This document shows, one piece after another, positions 16,274 through 24,853 of a stretch of DNA of 29,077 bases. This DNA is from Clostridium sp. CAG:1013 (GTDB taxonomy: Bacteria > Bacillota > Clostridia > Oscillospirales > Acutalibacteraceae). The DNA lies in the NCBI GenBank assembly GCA_000432995.1, contig HF972634.1, positions 29,535-58,611 of the forward strand, given 5' to 3'. Positions within the stretch are counted from its first letter, which is position 1. Each line of letters opens with the position of its first letter. Position numbers and translations under genes: made by a program. The notes under the pieces are model-generated. The model had not been told where the DNA came from. It did not search any database and saw only the letters and a list, made by a program, of their open reading frames with translations.

Positions 16274-16335
16274 GGACATTTGTCCGGTAGGGGGGACAAC
16301 AGAGACATGCCCCACAATTCACCGGGTTTGTCCGG
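16274..16335. promoter_or_regulatory. Cluster of candidate TetR operator half-sites
   Basis: GGACA-TT-TGTCC (16274-16285) is a compact palindrome. It shares its right half with TTGTCC (16280-16285) facing GGACAA (16294-16299). A further TTTGTCCGG copy is at 16327-16335, identical to 16279-16287. Four half-sites in 62 bases of a divergent intergenic region next to a TetR-type gene suggest its binding sites. A separate 6-bp inverted repeat, TTGACC and GGTCAA, lies at 16357-16374 close to the next start codon. Confidence 0.5.
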
Positions 16336-16390
16336 TTTTTCCACACTTTTCCGAAATTGACCATGGAAGGTCAAAGGGAAAAGCGTTAGG

Positions 16391-16750
16391 ATGAACAGCG
16401 AATTCAAGAACATGCGAGAGGTGAATAAGCAAATGTGGAGCCAGATGTACAATATTGTCTTGCGCACCCCCATAGGTCCCAGATACGGCACCATGGAAAT
16501 CCACGGGGATTGTGGAAAAGTGGCTGGCTTTTTGAATGTGTTGATGGGTCAAAACAGATTTCAAGGAGTGATGGACGAAGAAAACTGGTGCGAAATCAGC
16601 GGACAGTTAAAAACACTGATGCGCACAGTTTTTTATTCCGCAGCAGGGAGAATCAATAGGGACTCGTTGTCTCTGACCATGTATACAGAGAAGGGTGTCT
16701 TAGAAGTGACCGGTACTCCCCAGCTGAGAGAGGGGAAGGGGTGCCAATGA
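16391..16750 (+). CDS. Uncharacterised 119-residue protein leading the RND operon
   Basis: I do not recognise this protein. It has no signal peptide or membrane segment and looks like a small mixed alpha/beta cytoplasmic protein, with predicted helices in the first 17 and middle residues and a strand-rich end (SLSLTMYTEKGVLEVTG). Two cysteines are present apart from one at the very C-terminus. It is likely real because its stop overlaps the transporter ATG by 4 bases and a ribosome site for the transporter lies inside it. The start is uncertain: ATG 16391 has a poorly spaced AGGG, while ATG 16433 has GAGAGGTG about 9 bases upstream and would give a 105-residue protein. A role in assembling or regulating the transporter is possible but is only inferred from position. 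Confidence 0.6.
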   Translation: MNSEFKNMREVNKQMWSQMYNIVLRTPIGPRYGTMEIHGDCGKVAGFLNVLMGQNRFQGVMDEENWCEISGQLKTLMRTVFYSAAGRINRDSLSLTMYTEKGVLEVTGTPQLREGKGCQ

Positions 16751-18825
16751 AACGATTTTATAAAACTTTGGTGAACCATCCCAAGACGGCAACTGGAATT
16801 TTTCTAGTGGCGACTATAATCTGCGGACTGCTTAGCACCATGGTAAAGGTGAATTATGACGTGGCGGATTATCTACCCGAGAACAGTCCTTCCACTATAG
16901 CCATTGACGTTGTGGAACAGGAGTTTGATGGAGGCATCCCCAACGCGCGAGTGATGGTGAAAAACGTAACAGTTCCGGAAGTCTTGAAGTACAAAGAGCA
17001 GTTAGAGCAATGTGTTGGGGTTACCAATGTAACCTGGCTGGACGATGTGGCAGATATTCTTCAGCCACTGGAGACACTGGACCAGGATACCGTGGAGACC
17101 TATTATAAGGGAAACGCTGCCCTCTATTCGGTAACCATAGCAGATGGCATGCAGGTGGAAGCAGTGGATGCCATACGGGAGGCTGTGGGGGAAGAGAACG
17201 CCCTAAGTGGTGATGCTGTTTCCACAGCGGTAGCCACAACCGGAACTGTCAGTGAGGTGCGGCTGATTACGATCATTGCGGTATTGTTTGTTTTGGTCGT
17301 GCTGATTGTGACCACTACCTCCTGGTTGGAGCCTGTGCTGGTTCTATTGGGGGTGGGTGTGGCTGTTGTGATCAACGCTGGGACCAACCTGATATTTGGG
17401 GAAATTTCCTTTGTGACCAACGCTGCGGGACCCGTGCTGCAACTGGCTGTGTCATTGGATTACTCAGTGTTTTTGATTCATCGTTTTGAGGAATGTGTCA
17501 AGGAGAATCCAGACCCCAAGGAAGCCATGGTGGATGCCCTCTGTAAATCCACGGGTTCAATTTTGTCCAGCGGACTGACAACGGTAATTGGCTTTTTCGC
17601 TCTGATTTTCATGCAGTTCCGCTTGGGGTCCGATTTGGGTTTGGCCTTGGCCAAGGGAATTGCCATCAGCTTGATCACCGTATTTGTGTTCATGCCTGCG
17701 ATCATCTTGATCTGTCAAAAGTGGCTGTTTCAACTTCGCCACCGTGGATTCCTGCCAGGATTTCAGAAATTCGGCAAGGGAGTTTCTCGGGTGATGATCC
17801 CCTTGGTCTGTGTGTTCCTGGTGGTAATAGTCCCCAGCTATTTGGCATCGAACCACAACAACTTTTATTATAGTGCAGCGCACATTTACGGAGCTAATAC
17901 CCAGTTGGGACAGGACACTCAGGCGATTGAGGATATGTTTGGAAAAAGTGACACCTATGTAGCGATGGTCCCTCGGGGCGACTTGGAAAAAGAGCAGGAG
18001 CTTTCCAACGCTCTGCAAGAAATCCCCCAAGTGAAAAGTATTCTTTCCTATGTGGATACAGTGGGGGCGGAAATCCCCATGGAATACTTGGATCAAGAGG
18101 TGTTGTCCCAGTTGGAGTCCGAGAATTACAGCCGGTTGGTGCTCACAGTAGATGCGGAACTGGAGGGGGAAGAAACCTTCCAGTTGGTGAAGCAGGTTCG
18201 AAGCACCTTGGAGGAATTTTACCCGGATACCTACTATCTGGCAGGCAGTGGTGTGACCTCTTTCGACCTGATGGACACCATCACAAGTGATAACGCCAAA
18301 GTGAACTTGATCGCTATTGGCGCAGTATTCCTGGTGCTGTTGTTGACGATGCGCTCCATTTCCTTGCCAGTGATTCTGGTGTTGGGAATTGAAACAGCCA
18401 TCTGGATCAATTTCTCCTTCCCCTACTTTACAGGGATGACCGTGTTCTATATCTCGTATTTGATTGTCAGCTCTGTGCAGTTGGGCGCCACTGTGGACTA
18501 TGCTATCTTGTTCACAGAGCGGTACCGGGAATCCCGAGAGACTATGGGGAAAAAACAGGCGGTAATCACCACCGTGTCCTTGGTGACGCCGTCAGTAATT
18601 ACCTCGGGATCAGTCCTGGCGGTAGTGGGGCTGTTGATGTATGGATTTTCCACCCACGGGATTTTGTCGCAGCTAGGATTGTTTATTGGTGTTGGCAGTT
18701 TGCTTTCTTTGGCAGTGGTGCTGTTTGTGCTGCCGGGATTGCTCTACCTGCTGGATGGATTTATCCAACACACAACACTGCATGCAAACTTTTTGAATTC
18801 ACCTAAGGAGGATACCGAAAAATGA
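16747..18825 (+). CDS. MmpL/RND-superfamily transporter
   Basis: The protein has 692 residues and an internally duplicated plan: one N-terminal membrane helix, a large outside loop (about residues 30-170), a helix bundle, then the same again. The conserved in-membrane aspartates that carry protons are present in both halves: Asp238 in SLDYSVFLIHRFEE and Asp584 in TVDYAILFTERYRE. MmpL-type proteins export lipids or hydrophobic molecules using the proton gradient. ATG 16747 is preferred over the upstream GTG because GAAGGGG is 5 bases ahead and it gives an ATGA overlap with the small gene. Its own stop overlaps the next gene in the same way. The TetR-type regulator next door probably controls it. 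Confidence 0.92.
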   Translation: MKRFYKTLVNHPKTATGIFLVATIICGLLSTMVKVNYDVADYLPENSPSTIAIDVVEQEFDGGIPNARVMVKNVTVPEVLKYKEQLEQCVGVTNVTWLDDVADILQPLETLDQDTVETYYKGNAALYSVTIADGMQVEAVDAIREAVGEENALSGDAVSTAVATTGTVSEVRLITIIAVLFVLVVLIVTTTSWLEPVLVLLGVGVAVVINAGTNLIFGEISFVTNAAGPVLQLAVSLDYSVFLIHRFEECVKENPDPKEAMVDALCKSTGSILSSGLTTVIGFFALIFMQFRLGSDLGLALAKGIAISLITVFVFMPAIILICQKWLFQLRHRGFLPGFQKFGKGVSRVMIPLVCVFLVVIVPSYLASNHNNFYYSAAHIYGANTQLGQDTQAIEDMFGKSDTYVAMVPRGDLEKEQELSNALQEIPQVKSILSYVDTVGAEIPMEYLDQEVLSQLESENYSRLVLTVDAELEGEETFQLVKQVRSTLEEFYPDTYYLAGSGVTSFDLMDTITSDNAKVNLIAIGAVFLVLLLTMRSISLPVILVLGIETAIWINFSFPYFTGMTVFYISYLIVSSVQLGATVDYAILFTERYRESRETMGKKQAVITTVSLVTPSVITSGSVLAVVGLLMYGFSTHGILSQLGLFIGVGSLLSLAVVLFVLPGLLYLLDGFIQHTTLHANFLNSPKEDTEK

Positions 18826-20792
18826 AACTATGGAAACGGGGCATGTCCTTGTGTTTAGTGGGAACGCTTGTGCTTGGGGCAGCAGCGCCAGCGTATGCGG
18901 AAGAAAGGCCTGAGCCGTCGGAAAAAGAGGAAGTTGTTTATGCCACACTAAATGCCGATGGCAGTTTGGACAGTACATATGTAGTCAACAGCTTTGCCGG
19001 AGGGAACATCACAGATTATGGAAACTATTCTGCGGTAAAGATGCTCAATACGGATGACGCCATCCAACAGCAGGGAGACGAGATCACTTTTTCCACGGAT
19101 GAGGAAAAGGTGTACTATCAAGGGGATTTGCCAGATGCTCAACTTCCATGGAATATCTCTCTCACATATTCTTTAGACGGAAAAGAAGTTGCCCCTGAGG
19201 AATTGGCGGGAAGCTCCGGAGCATTGGAGATCCATTTCCAGGTCACGGAAAATCCGGAGTGTACGGGGAACTTTTATCAAAACTACGCGTTGCAGGCCAC
19301 CTTTACTTTGGATACAGAGCAGTGCAAAGGCATCACAGCTCCGGACGCCACTATCGCCAATGTGGGTGGGGATAAACAGCTGACGTATACCATTCTCCCT
19401 GGGGAAGGCATAGATACGTTGATCTCCGCTGATGTGACGGATTTTGAGATGAATGCCGTATCCATTAATGGAATTCGTTTGAATCTCAGTGTGGATGTGG
19501 ACGATCAGGAGATTCGAGATAAGGTCAGCGAATTGATGGACGCAGTGGACCAATTGGACGATGGAGCCGTAAAGCTTTCCGATGGATCTGAAACCGTAAA
19601 AGGAGGAACCTCCCAAGTAAAAGATGGAGCCTCCACGTTGCACAGTGGTGTTTCCCAGTTGGATCAGGGTGTGGTAGCTTTGCAAAGCGGGTTGGAAACC
19701 GTGCAGCAAGGATTGGATACCTTGAACAGTCAGTCCTCCACATTGACCAGCGGCTCCAAAGAATTCCGCACGGCGTTGCAGACTATGCAGACCGCAGTGG
19801 ATGCTATCTCCGTGACCAACGCGGATCTTTCCCAGTTAGCTGCCGCGTCGGGGGAAATCCGTCAAGCCATTGATGAACTGTACAATGGAGCGACGTTGCT
19901 GCAAGAAAACCTGGGTGTTGCCCAGTACAAAGCACTGATGGCTCAAAACGGGCTGGATGTGGACAGCTTGAAAGCTCAGAACGACAGTGCTGTGGCGACC
20001 ATTCAAAGCTATGAGGACCTGTTGGAACAGATGAGTGGGATCCCGGGACTCAGTGGAGTGGTGGACGCTTACAAATCTCAGCTGTTGGGAACTGCGGAAC
20101 AAATCAAAGCGCTGCTCAATGCCAATACAGCAGCTTTGCAAGGTACAGAGTCCTACTTGGGGGAGGCATCGTCCCAGATTCAGAATTTAACAGAGGGACT
20201 TTCCCAGCTGAAAACTCAGTATGAGACATTTGACACCACAATTACTCAACTGGTAAATGCTCTGGGAAACATGACAGGAAACCTGGCCATCTTGGCGGAT
20301 GGAATTGACCAACTGGCCAACCGCTATACTGCGCTGGATGATGGCATCAACAGCTACACAGACGGAGTAGCCCAGTTGGCAGCGGGGTACAGCCAAGTGA
20401 TGGAAGGGGTATCCTCGTTGGCTCAGGGCAGCAAGGAATTGGTGTCCGGTTCCGGAGACCTGTACGAAGGTACCGTAGAACTTTACGATGGAGTGACCTC
20501 CCTTTGCGACGGGGCGCAGGAAATGGCTGACGGTACCGGTGAATTCCGTCAGGAAGCGCCTAATATGAGAGAGGAACTGGAAGGGAAAATCGATAGTTTA
20601 ATGGAGTCGCTGGGGGGAGATCAAGAAGGTGCGGAGTCGTTTGTGTCAGCGAAGAACACCTGTGTGGATTCGGTGCAGTTTGCATTCCAAACAACTGCCA
20701 TTTTGAAGGAAGAGCAAGAGACTGTTCCAGAGCAAGAAGAGGCTGACCCTACGTTTTGGCAAAGACTGACGGATCTATTCACCAGCAAGTGA
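18822..20792 (+). CDS. Secreted LxxG heptad-repeat protein, partner of the RND transporter
   Basis: The protein has 656 residues. A signal peptide ends at A-Y-A-E near residue 27. Residues 28-230 look like a strand-rich domain. From about 235 to 300 and again from about 500 to 580 it has repeats of the LxxGxxxLxxG type (for example LDDGAVKLSDGSETVKGG), known from YhgE/Pip-type proteins and the TIGR03057 repeat. The region between is a long helical coiled coil. There is no C-terminal membrane anchor; it ends in an amphipathic FWQRLTDLF segment. Its ATG overlaps the transporter stop by 4 bases behind AAGGAGG. Such proteins often accompany MmpL-type transporters in Firmicutes and may act as an external stalk or adaptor; the mechanism is not established. 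Confidence 0.87.
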   Translation: MKLWKRGMSLCLVGTLVLGAAAPAYAEERPEPSEKEEVVYATLNADGSLDSTYVVNSFAGGNITDYGNYSAVKMLNTDDAIQQQGDEITFSTDEEKVYYQGDLPDAQLPWNISLTYSLDGKEVAPEELAGSSGALEIHFQVTENPECTGNFYQNYALQATFTLDTEQCKGITAPDATIANVGGDKQLTYTILPGEGIDTLISADVTDFEMNAVSINGIRLNLSVDVDDQEIRDKVSELMDAVDQLDDGAVKLSDGSETVKGGTSQVKDGASTLHSGVSQLDQGVVALQSGLETVQQGLDTLNSQSSTLTSGSKEFRTALQTMQTAVDAISVTNADLSQLAAASGEIRQAIDELYNGATLLQENLGVAQYKALMAQNGLDVDSLKAQNDSAVATIQSYEDLLEQMSGIPGLSGVVDAYKSQLLGTAEQIKALLNANTAALQGTESYLGEASSQIQNLTEGLSQLKTQYETFDTTITQLVNALGNMTGNLAILADGIDQLANRYTALDDGINSYTDGVAQLAAGYSQVMEGVSSLAQGSKELVSGSGDLYEGTVELYDGVTSLCDGAQEMADGTGEFRQEAPNMREELEGKIDSLMESLGGDQEGAESFVSAKNTCVDSVQFAFQTTAILKEEQETVPEQEEADPTFWQRLTDLFTSK

Positions 20793-20830
20793 GAGAGTGA
20801 TTTGTCAATCAGTCGGAAATAAGCCCAACG

Positions 20831-20867
20831 AAAAAGACAGTGGAGCAAAGGTTCCCACTGCCTTTTT
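20831..20867 (+). terminator. Terminator shared by the converging RND and sugar operons
   Basis: A 13-bp stem with one mismatch (20831-20843 with 20855-20867) has AAAAAG on the left and CTTTTT on the right, followed by CCTTTTTT. Because of the A-run it can also act on the minus strand, where the oxidoreductase gene ends at 20942. Confidence 0.75.
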
Positions 20868-20941
20868 CCTTTTTTATAGTTTTATAAGCTGGATAGTCGC
20901 TTGAAACTCCCGGTACATTGGGTAGGGGGAGATGTGTTTTA

Positions 20942-21988
20942 TCAGTCAAGTTCCACCTTTACGGGCAGACCGGTTTCCATGGACTGATTGCAGGCGAGGG
21001 TAAACGCCACAGAGCGCAAAGCGTCACGATAAGAGGAGCGAATTTTAGAGCTGTCCCCGGTGAGCACAGCGTCCACGAAGGTACGGTCACAAATTTCCCC
21101 AGCAAGACCGTCATCTTCAATCAGAGTGACGTTTTCGCCATCCATCTTCAAGGTCCCATCGCCTTTAACCACCAGCCCGTTGTCTGTTTCATTTTGGGGA
21201 CGATCGGTGTAAATCTTCACTTTGTTGATGATGTAGTGATCCAGTCTGGCGTCAGGAGCGCTGAAAGTGATCTTGGAGTCAAAGCAGCAGCCGGACTGCG
21301 CATAACAGCCGGTTGTTACCGTACCCAATGCACCGTTTTGAAAACGGATTACAGTGGAGGATAGGTCATCGGTATCGTAGCCATCTACGCCCTGCACAAA
21401 TCCCCGAGTAGCTGTGGAGAAAACAGACTCGGGCTCGCCGAAGACATAGCGAAGGATGTCAAATTGGTGAATGGTCTGTTCTACGGCTTGGCCACCGGAA
21501 AGAGCCTTCACCTTCCACCAGGGAGCGTCGGGAATGCTGCTCATGCGCACACACTCCACGAAGGGAATCTGATGAGATTGGATGAATTCCACCGTGGGAG
21601 CGATGGTGTTGGAGTAACGACACTGGAATCCTGAAGCGGTGATGAGTCCTTTCGCCTCTGCAGCATCCCGGATACGCCTGCCCAACTCCAAATCCAAAGC
21701 CAGAGGTTTCTCAACAAAGAAAGGAATCCCGCGAGTAATCGCTTCCATTTCAATGCTGCCATGACTGGTGGGGGGGACGCAGATAAAAAGCATGTCGGGT
21801 TTAACGGTGTCATACATCTCCACGAAATCCACAAAGGCCTGACCGCTGCCAGCCTTTTTAACAAATCCTTCTGCCCGTTCCAAAATGAGATCGCAGAATC
21901 CGGCCAACTCGATGTCCGTATATTTAAGAAAATGCTCCAAGTGATAGCTTCCGATGCCGCCGCAGCCAACCATTGCCAATTTTTTCAT
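20942..21988 (-). CDS. Gfo/Idh/MocA-family NAD(P)-dependent oxidoreductase
   Basis: The protein has 348 residues. The N-terminal Rossmann fold begins MVGCGGIGSYHLEHF. The family motif EKPLALDLELG, whose lysine is catalytic, is followed by the second domain with IHQFDILRYVFGEPE, where the histidine and aspartate complete the active site. Such enzymes oxidise sugars, inositol or their derivatives at a secondary alcohol. ATG 21988 has GGAGG 8 bases upstream; the in-frame ATG at 22003 has none. It lies 39 bases downstream of the isomerase gene and should be cotranscribed. The exact sugar is unknown. The neighbouring AraC gene suggests sugar-dependent induction. Confidence 0.92.
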   Translation of the reverse strand: MKKLAMVGCGGIGSYHLEHFLKYTDIELAGFCDLILERAEGFVKKAGSGQAFVDFVEMYDTVKPDMLFICVPPTSHGSIEMEAITRGIPFFVEKPLALDLELGRRIRDAAEAKGLITASGFQCRYSNTIAPTVEFIQSHQIPFVECVRMSSIPDAPWWKVKALSGGQAVEQTIHQFDILRYVFGEPESVFSTATRGFVQGVDGYDTDDLSSTVIRFQNGALGTVTTGCYAQSGCCFDSKITFSAPDARLDHYIINKVKIYTDRPQNETDNGLVVKGDGTLKMDGENVTLIEDDGLAGEICDRTFVDAVLTGDSSKIRSSYRDALRSVAFTLACNQSMETGLPVKVELD

Positions 21989-22027
21989 GATAAGTTCCTC
22001 CATAAAGAATAAAGAGATGACGAAAGC

Positions 22028-22852
22028 TTACAGATTGAGAATGTGGTCCAATGCCATGCCAGTGATTTCGTACTGGTATTCCGGAGTTCTGTGGAAGGTG
22101 TCCACTTCCGCGGTGAGGTAGCCCTGATATCCAGCAGCGTCCAGAGCAGCCTTAACTTTGGCCCAGTCAATGCTGCCCTCCAGCAGATTGACAAAGTGGC
22201 CGGCATTGGTGGTAGTGCGCGCAAAGTCCTTGACATGAACCTTGACGATCCGACTGCCCAGTATTTCAATCCAGTCCTGGGGATTGGAGAAAATCTCCAC
22301 GTTGCCCACGTCGAAATAGGCGCCGATGCTGGGGCAGTCCAAGGTATCGATGAAGTCAGCCATGTCCCGGGGAGAGAGGAAGAATCCGTTCCAGACGTTT
22401 TCCACGCCCACCTTTATACCACTTTGAAGAATTTCTTCTTTCAGAGCAGACAGGCTTTCCAAACAGTTGTCCCAAGCCTGAGTGAGGGAGCGTTGGTCAC
22501 TCACTCCGCCGGGTACCACCAAAATACCATCAGCTCCCAAAGCAGAGGCCAGTTCCAGTTGCTTTCTAAGGATGTCCTGAGCCTGTTTGCGGCAAGCGGG
22601 GTCGTTTGATCCCAGTGTTTCCGCAGTGTACAGGGAGGAAGAGATGCTGTGAACCGGCAGGTTATACATCTGGCTGAGTTTCTTAATCTCCGCAGTTTGA
22701 AGCTGGGTGGTTTCCATGGTCAGACCATGACCGCCAGCCTCTCGATCCAAATTCAGTTCTACACCGTCATACCCGGCAGCAGAGAGTTTCTGGAATAATT
22801 CTTCAAAGGAGACCTGGGCGGGAACCGTCCAGGCGTTCAACGCTTTTTTCAT
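22028..22852 (-). CDS. Sugar phosphate isomerase/epimerase family (AP endonuclease 2-like TIM barrel)
   Basis: The protein has 274 residues. Likely metal ligands sit at the expected strand ends: Glu in VGVENVWNG, Asp in GAYFDVGN, His in VKVHVKDF and Glu in LTAEVDTFH. An early YDGVELNL strand is typical. Relatives include xylulose-5-phosphate 3-epimerases, hydroxypyruvate isomerases and inosose enzymes, so the reaction cannot be fixed. The start ATG at 22852 has a strong AAGGAGGAG. It is first in the minus-strand pair with the oxidoreductase; together they look like two steps of a sugar or inositol-type catabolic route. No transporter for the sugar is present in the window. Confidence 0.9.
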   Translation of the reverse strand: MKKALNAWTVPAQVSFEELFQKLSAAGYDGVELNLDREAGGHGLTMETTQLQTAEIKKLSQMYNLPVHSISSSLYTAETLGSNDPACRKQAQDILRKQLELASALGADGILVVPGGVSDQRSLTQAWDNCLESLSALKEEILQSGIKVGVENVWNGFFLSPRDMADFIDTLDCPSIGAYFDVGNVEIFSNPQDWIEILGSRIVKVHVKDFARTTTNAGHFVNLLEGSIDWAKVKAALDAAGYQGYLTAEVDTFHRTPEYQYEITGMALDHILNL

Positions 22853-22894
22853 GGGGAAGACTCCTCCTTAGTCAGATGAATGATCGCAGGGACC

Positions 22895-22922
22895 TTGCCC
22901 TTTTGCACAATCAGTGTATAAT
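22895..22922 (+). promoter_or_regulatory. Probable promoter of the AraC-type regulator gene
   Basis: TTGCCC (22895-22900) and a perfect TATAAT (22917-22922) are separated by 16 bases. The start of transcription would be about 65 bases before the ATG at 22994. I saw no clear promoter in the opposite direction for the isomerase gene, which may therefore need activation by the regulator. Confidence 0.5.
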
Positions 22923-22993
22923 GAAAAAAAGGAAAAAGCGATTGAGCATTCCACTGAAAACATGGACAAATCGACTGACCAAGGGGTGAGATC

Positions 22994-23851
22994 ATGCGTT
23001 CCCAAAGTTATTTCAGGCTGGAGTCCGAAGCCGACTGCGATATTCGAGAGGACTCCAGACCTTTGGTGGTCAACTGCGCGGGGCAGTACGTAACCGACGG
23101 AGCATTTACCACCAATAATCCCACAGGGCGCCAGGACATCTATTTGATGTATTTAAGCCGCGGCAGCTTGACGCTTTACGCGGACAACTGTCGCCATGAG
23201 CTGCCCGCTGGTGGAATGTTTCTTTTTGCGCCGGGAATTCCCTATCGTTACGGAAAAGAAGCGGGGGAGGAGCTTTGCTATTATTGGGCCCATTTTACTG
23301 GTTCTCACGCTTTAGAGATGGTAGAAAGCTACGGCTTGTCCTTGGGTCAGATCTATTTTCCAGAGGGGCAGGAAGAGGCCGCCACAGATTTTCGGATGCT
23401 GTTCCGCTGCTTTTATGGCAAGGGGCCGCTGTTTGAAGCAGAAGCCGCAGGAACATTGGCAGCGCTTTTGGCAAGGCTGGCACGCAGGTCTACTCAGCGG
23501 CAGGGAGGTCCGGGACCATGGCTGGTGAGGGATTCCTTAGACTATCTGTACCGGCATTATGCCCAGCCTGTTCGGCTGGAGGAACTGGCAGCGCTGGAGC
23601 ACTTGAGCCCCAGCCGCTATTCCGCGTTATTTCGCACCTGCATGGGAATTTCTCCCCAAGGGTTCCTGATTGGACTGCGCGTACAAAACGCCGCTGATCT
23701 GTTGCGGCGAACGGATTTAAGCATTATCCAAGTGGCATCGGCAGTAGGTTACGAAGATCCCTTGTATTTCAGCAGCCTATTTCATCGTAAAATGGGTACG
23801 TCTCCTTCGCAATACCGAAAAAAGTTTTCTACGGGACATGAGGCAGAATGA
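22994..23851 (+). CDS. AraC-family transcriptional regulator with cupin sensor domain
   Basis: The protein has 285 residues. The first 150 form a cupin-like ligand domain (for example LTLYADNCRHELPAGGMFLFAPGIPYRY). Residues about 180-280 carry two helix-turn-helix motifs of the AraC type, ending in VGYEDPLYFSSLFHRKMGTSPSQYRKKF, the classic signature. ATG 22994 follows GGGGTGAG. It is divergent from the isomerase/oxidoreductase pair and probably activates it when a sugar binds the cupin domain. Its stop is immediately followed by the remnant of an SLH-protein gene. Confidence 0.93.
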   Translation: MRSQSYFRLESEADCDIREDSRPLVVNCAGQYVTDGAFTTNNPTGRQDIYLMYLSRGSLTLYADNCRHELPAGGMFLFAPGIPYRYGKEAGEELCYYWAHFTGSHALEMVESYGLSLGQIYFPEGQEEAATDFRMLFRCFYGKGPLFEAEAAGTLAALLARLARRSTQRQGGPGPWLVRDSLDYLYRHYAQPVRLEELAALEHLSPSRYSALFRTCMGISPQGFLIGLRVQNAADLLRRTDLSIIQVASAVGYEDPLYFSSLFHRKMGTSPSQYRKKFSTGHEAE

Positions 23852-24455
23852 GGGCAAAGGGAGTTACTTTGGGAAATAGCTATCAGGGCCTGTGGGCCAA
23901 CCTGTATCACTATAATGAGACCACACGGCAGATTGATTTATGAGACCTCGGGTCAGGTGGACGAAAAGGGTGGCGTAGCGCTGACCGTTACTCATGCCAG
24001 CCAGTATGCTATTGTCTTGGATCTGAAGAGTCATACGCTGCCATTCACCGATGTGAACGAAGGCGACTGGTATTCTGAGGCTGTGGAGTATGTCTACCGC
24101 CAAGATATAATGTCCGGAAACAGCGCTGAGAGCTTTGGCCCCAACAGTGTTTTAACCCGTGCCATGGTGGCACAGATTTTCTACAATCTGGAGGGTAAGC
24201 CGGAAGTTGCCGATACCGCAGATTTTACGGATGTAAGTGGCCATTGAGCCGAGAATGCCATTTCCTGGATTCAGCAGAGCGGGGTGGTGGCCGGCTATGA
24301 GGACGGTACCTTCAAGCCGGACCGCTATGAGCTGGGCAACTGGGTTAAAGCTGATCAACGGCTATGAGGACAATACTCTTCGTCCTGGTGGCAATACCAC
24401 CCGAGCGGAAGCGGCTTCCATCATCATGGGTCTGGCACAAATTTTAGGTAAGTAA
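23852..24455 (+). pseudogene. Decayed remnant of an SLH-domain surface protein gene
   Basis: This stretch encodes the last part of an S-layer-homology protein in three reading frames. A piece reading GLWANLYHYNETT, then GRLIYETSGQVD, is split by an extra base near 23926. SLH repeat 1 is intact (LPFTDVNEGDWYSEAVEYV). In repeat 2 the normal tryptophan in GHWAENAISW is a TGA stop at 24245-24247. Near 24326 the frame jumps from GTFKPDR to MSWATGLKLINGYED, and comparison with the intact gene downstream shows about 44 residues are missing. The end of repeat 3 is intact and reaches a TAA at 24455. The 5' part of the gene is absent and the remnant abuts the AraC gene. Three separate lesions and no start region make it a pseudogene. 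Confidence 0.9.
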
Positions 24456-24472
24456 ACTTAATATGTAATGTA

Positions 24473-24504
24473 GCAAAAGGCCGGGATTGCTCCCGGCCTT
24501 TTGC
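24473..24504 (+). terminator. Terminator of the SLH remnant
   Basis: A perfect 14-bp stem (24473-24486 with 24491-24504) with a 4-base loop is followed by TTTTT. It is nearly identical to the terminator after the intact SLH gene at 28301, including the bases CAGCGG that follow the T-run. Confidence 0.9.
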
Positions 24505-24591
24505 TTTTTCAGCGGTTAAACATTTTTCTACTAAAAAAACTAAATAATTGTGGTGCTTAACAAAGAGAAGGGTTTTGTGATTATTTGAATA

Positions 24592-24620
24592 GTGACACGA
24601 TATAAAAATTATGGTATAAT
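24592..24620 (+). promoter_or_regulatory. Probable promoter of the SLH surface protein gene
   Basis: GTGACA (24592-24597) lies 17 bases before a perfect TATAAT (24615-24620), which also has the extended -10 element TGG. The leader would be about 225 bases. A TTGACA at 24650 has only a poor -10 partner, so it is a weaker candidate. Confidence 0.65.
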
Positions 24621-24853
24621 TTTGGCGAATTATTATAGAATAAATGTTTTTGACAAACTAATTAGCAATATTTAAAAGAATTATCTTTTATTAAAACAAG
24701 GGTGAGCTTTCCCTTGTTTCCATAGATTTGCAATATGGTTTACTACGTCTTGGGAGAAAGTTCCTAAGTGTTTTTGGATAAATGCAAAGTGAAGTATAGT
24801 GAAAACTATGCTTTTCATATATACACTCAGCAAAGATATAGGAGGTTTGATGT
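24621..24853 (+). promoter_or_regulatory. Long AT-rich leader with two hairpins before the SLH gene
   Basis: The leader holds a perfect 9-bp hairpin (24694-24702 with 24711-24719, loop 8 bases) and a second 8-bp hairpin with one G-U pair (24792-24799 with 24806-24813). Neither is followed by a T-run of terminator type. I do not recognise a known riboswitch. It ends in AGGAGG, 8 bases before the ATG. Long leaders of surface protein genes often stabilise the mRNA; this is inference. Confidence 0.45.
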
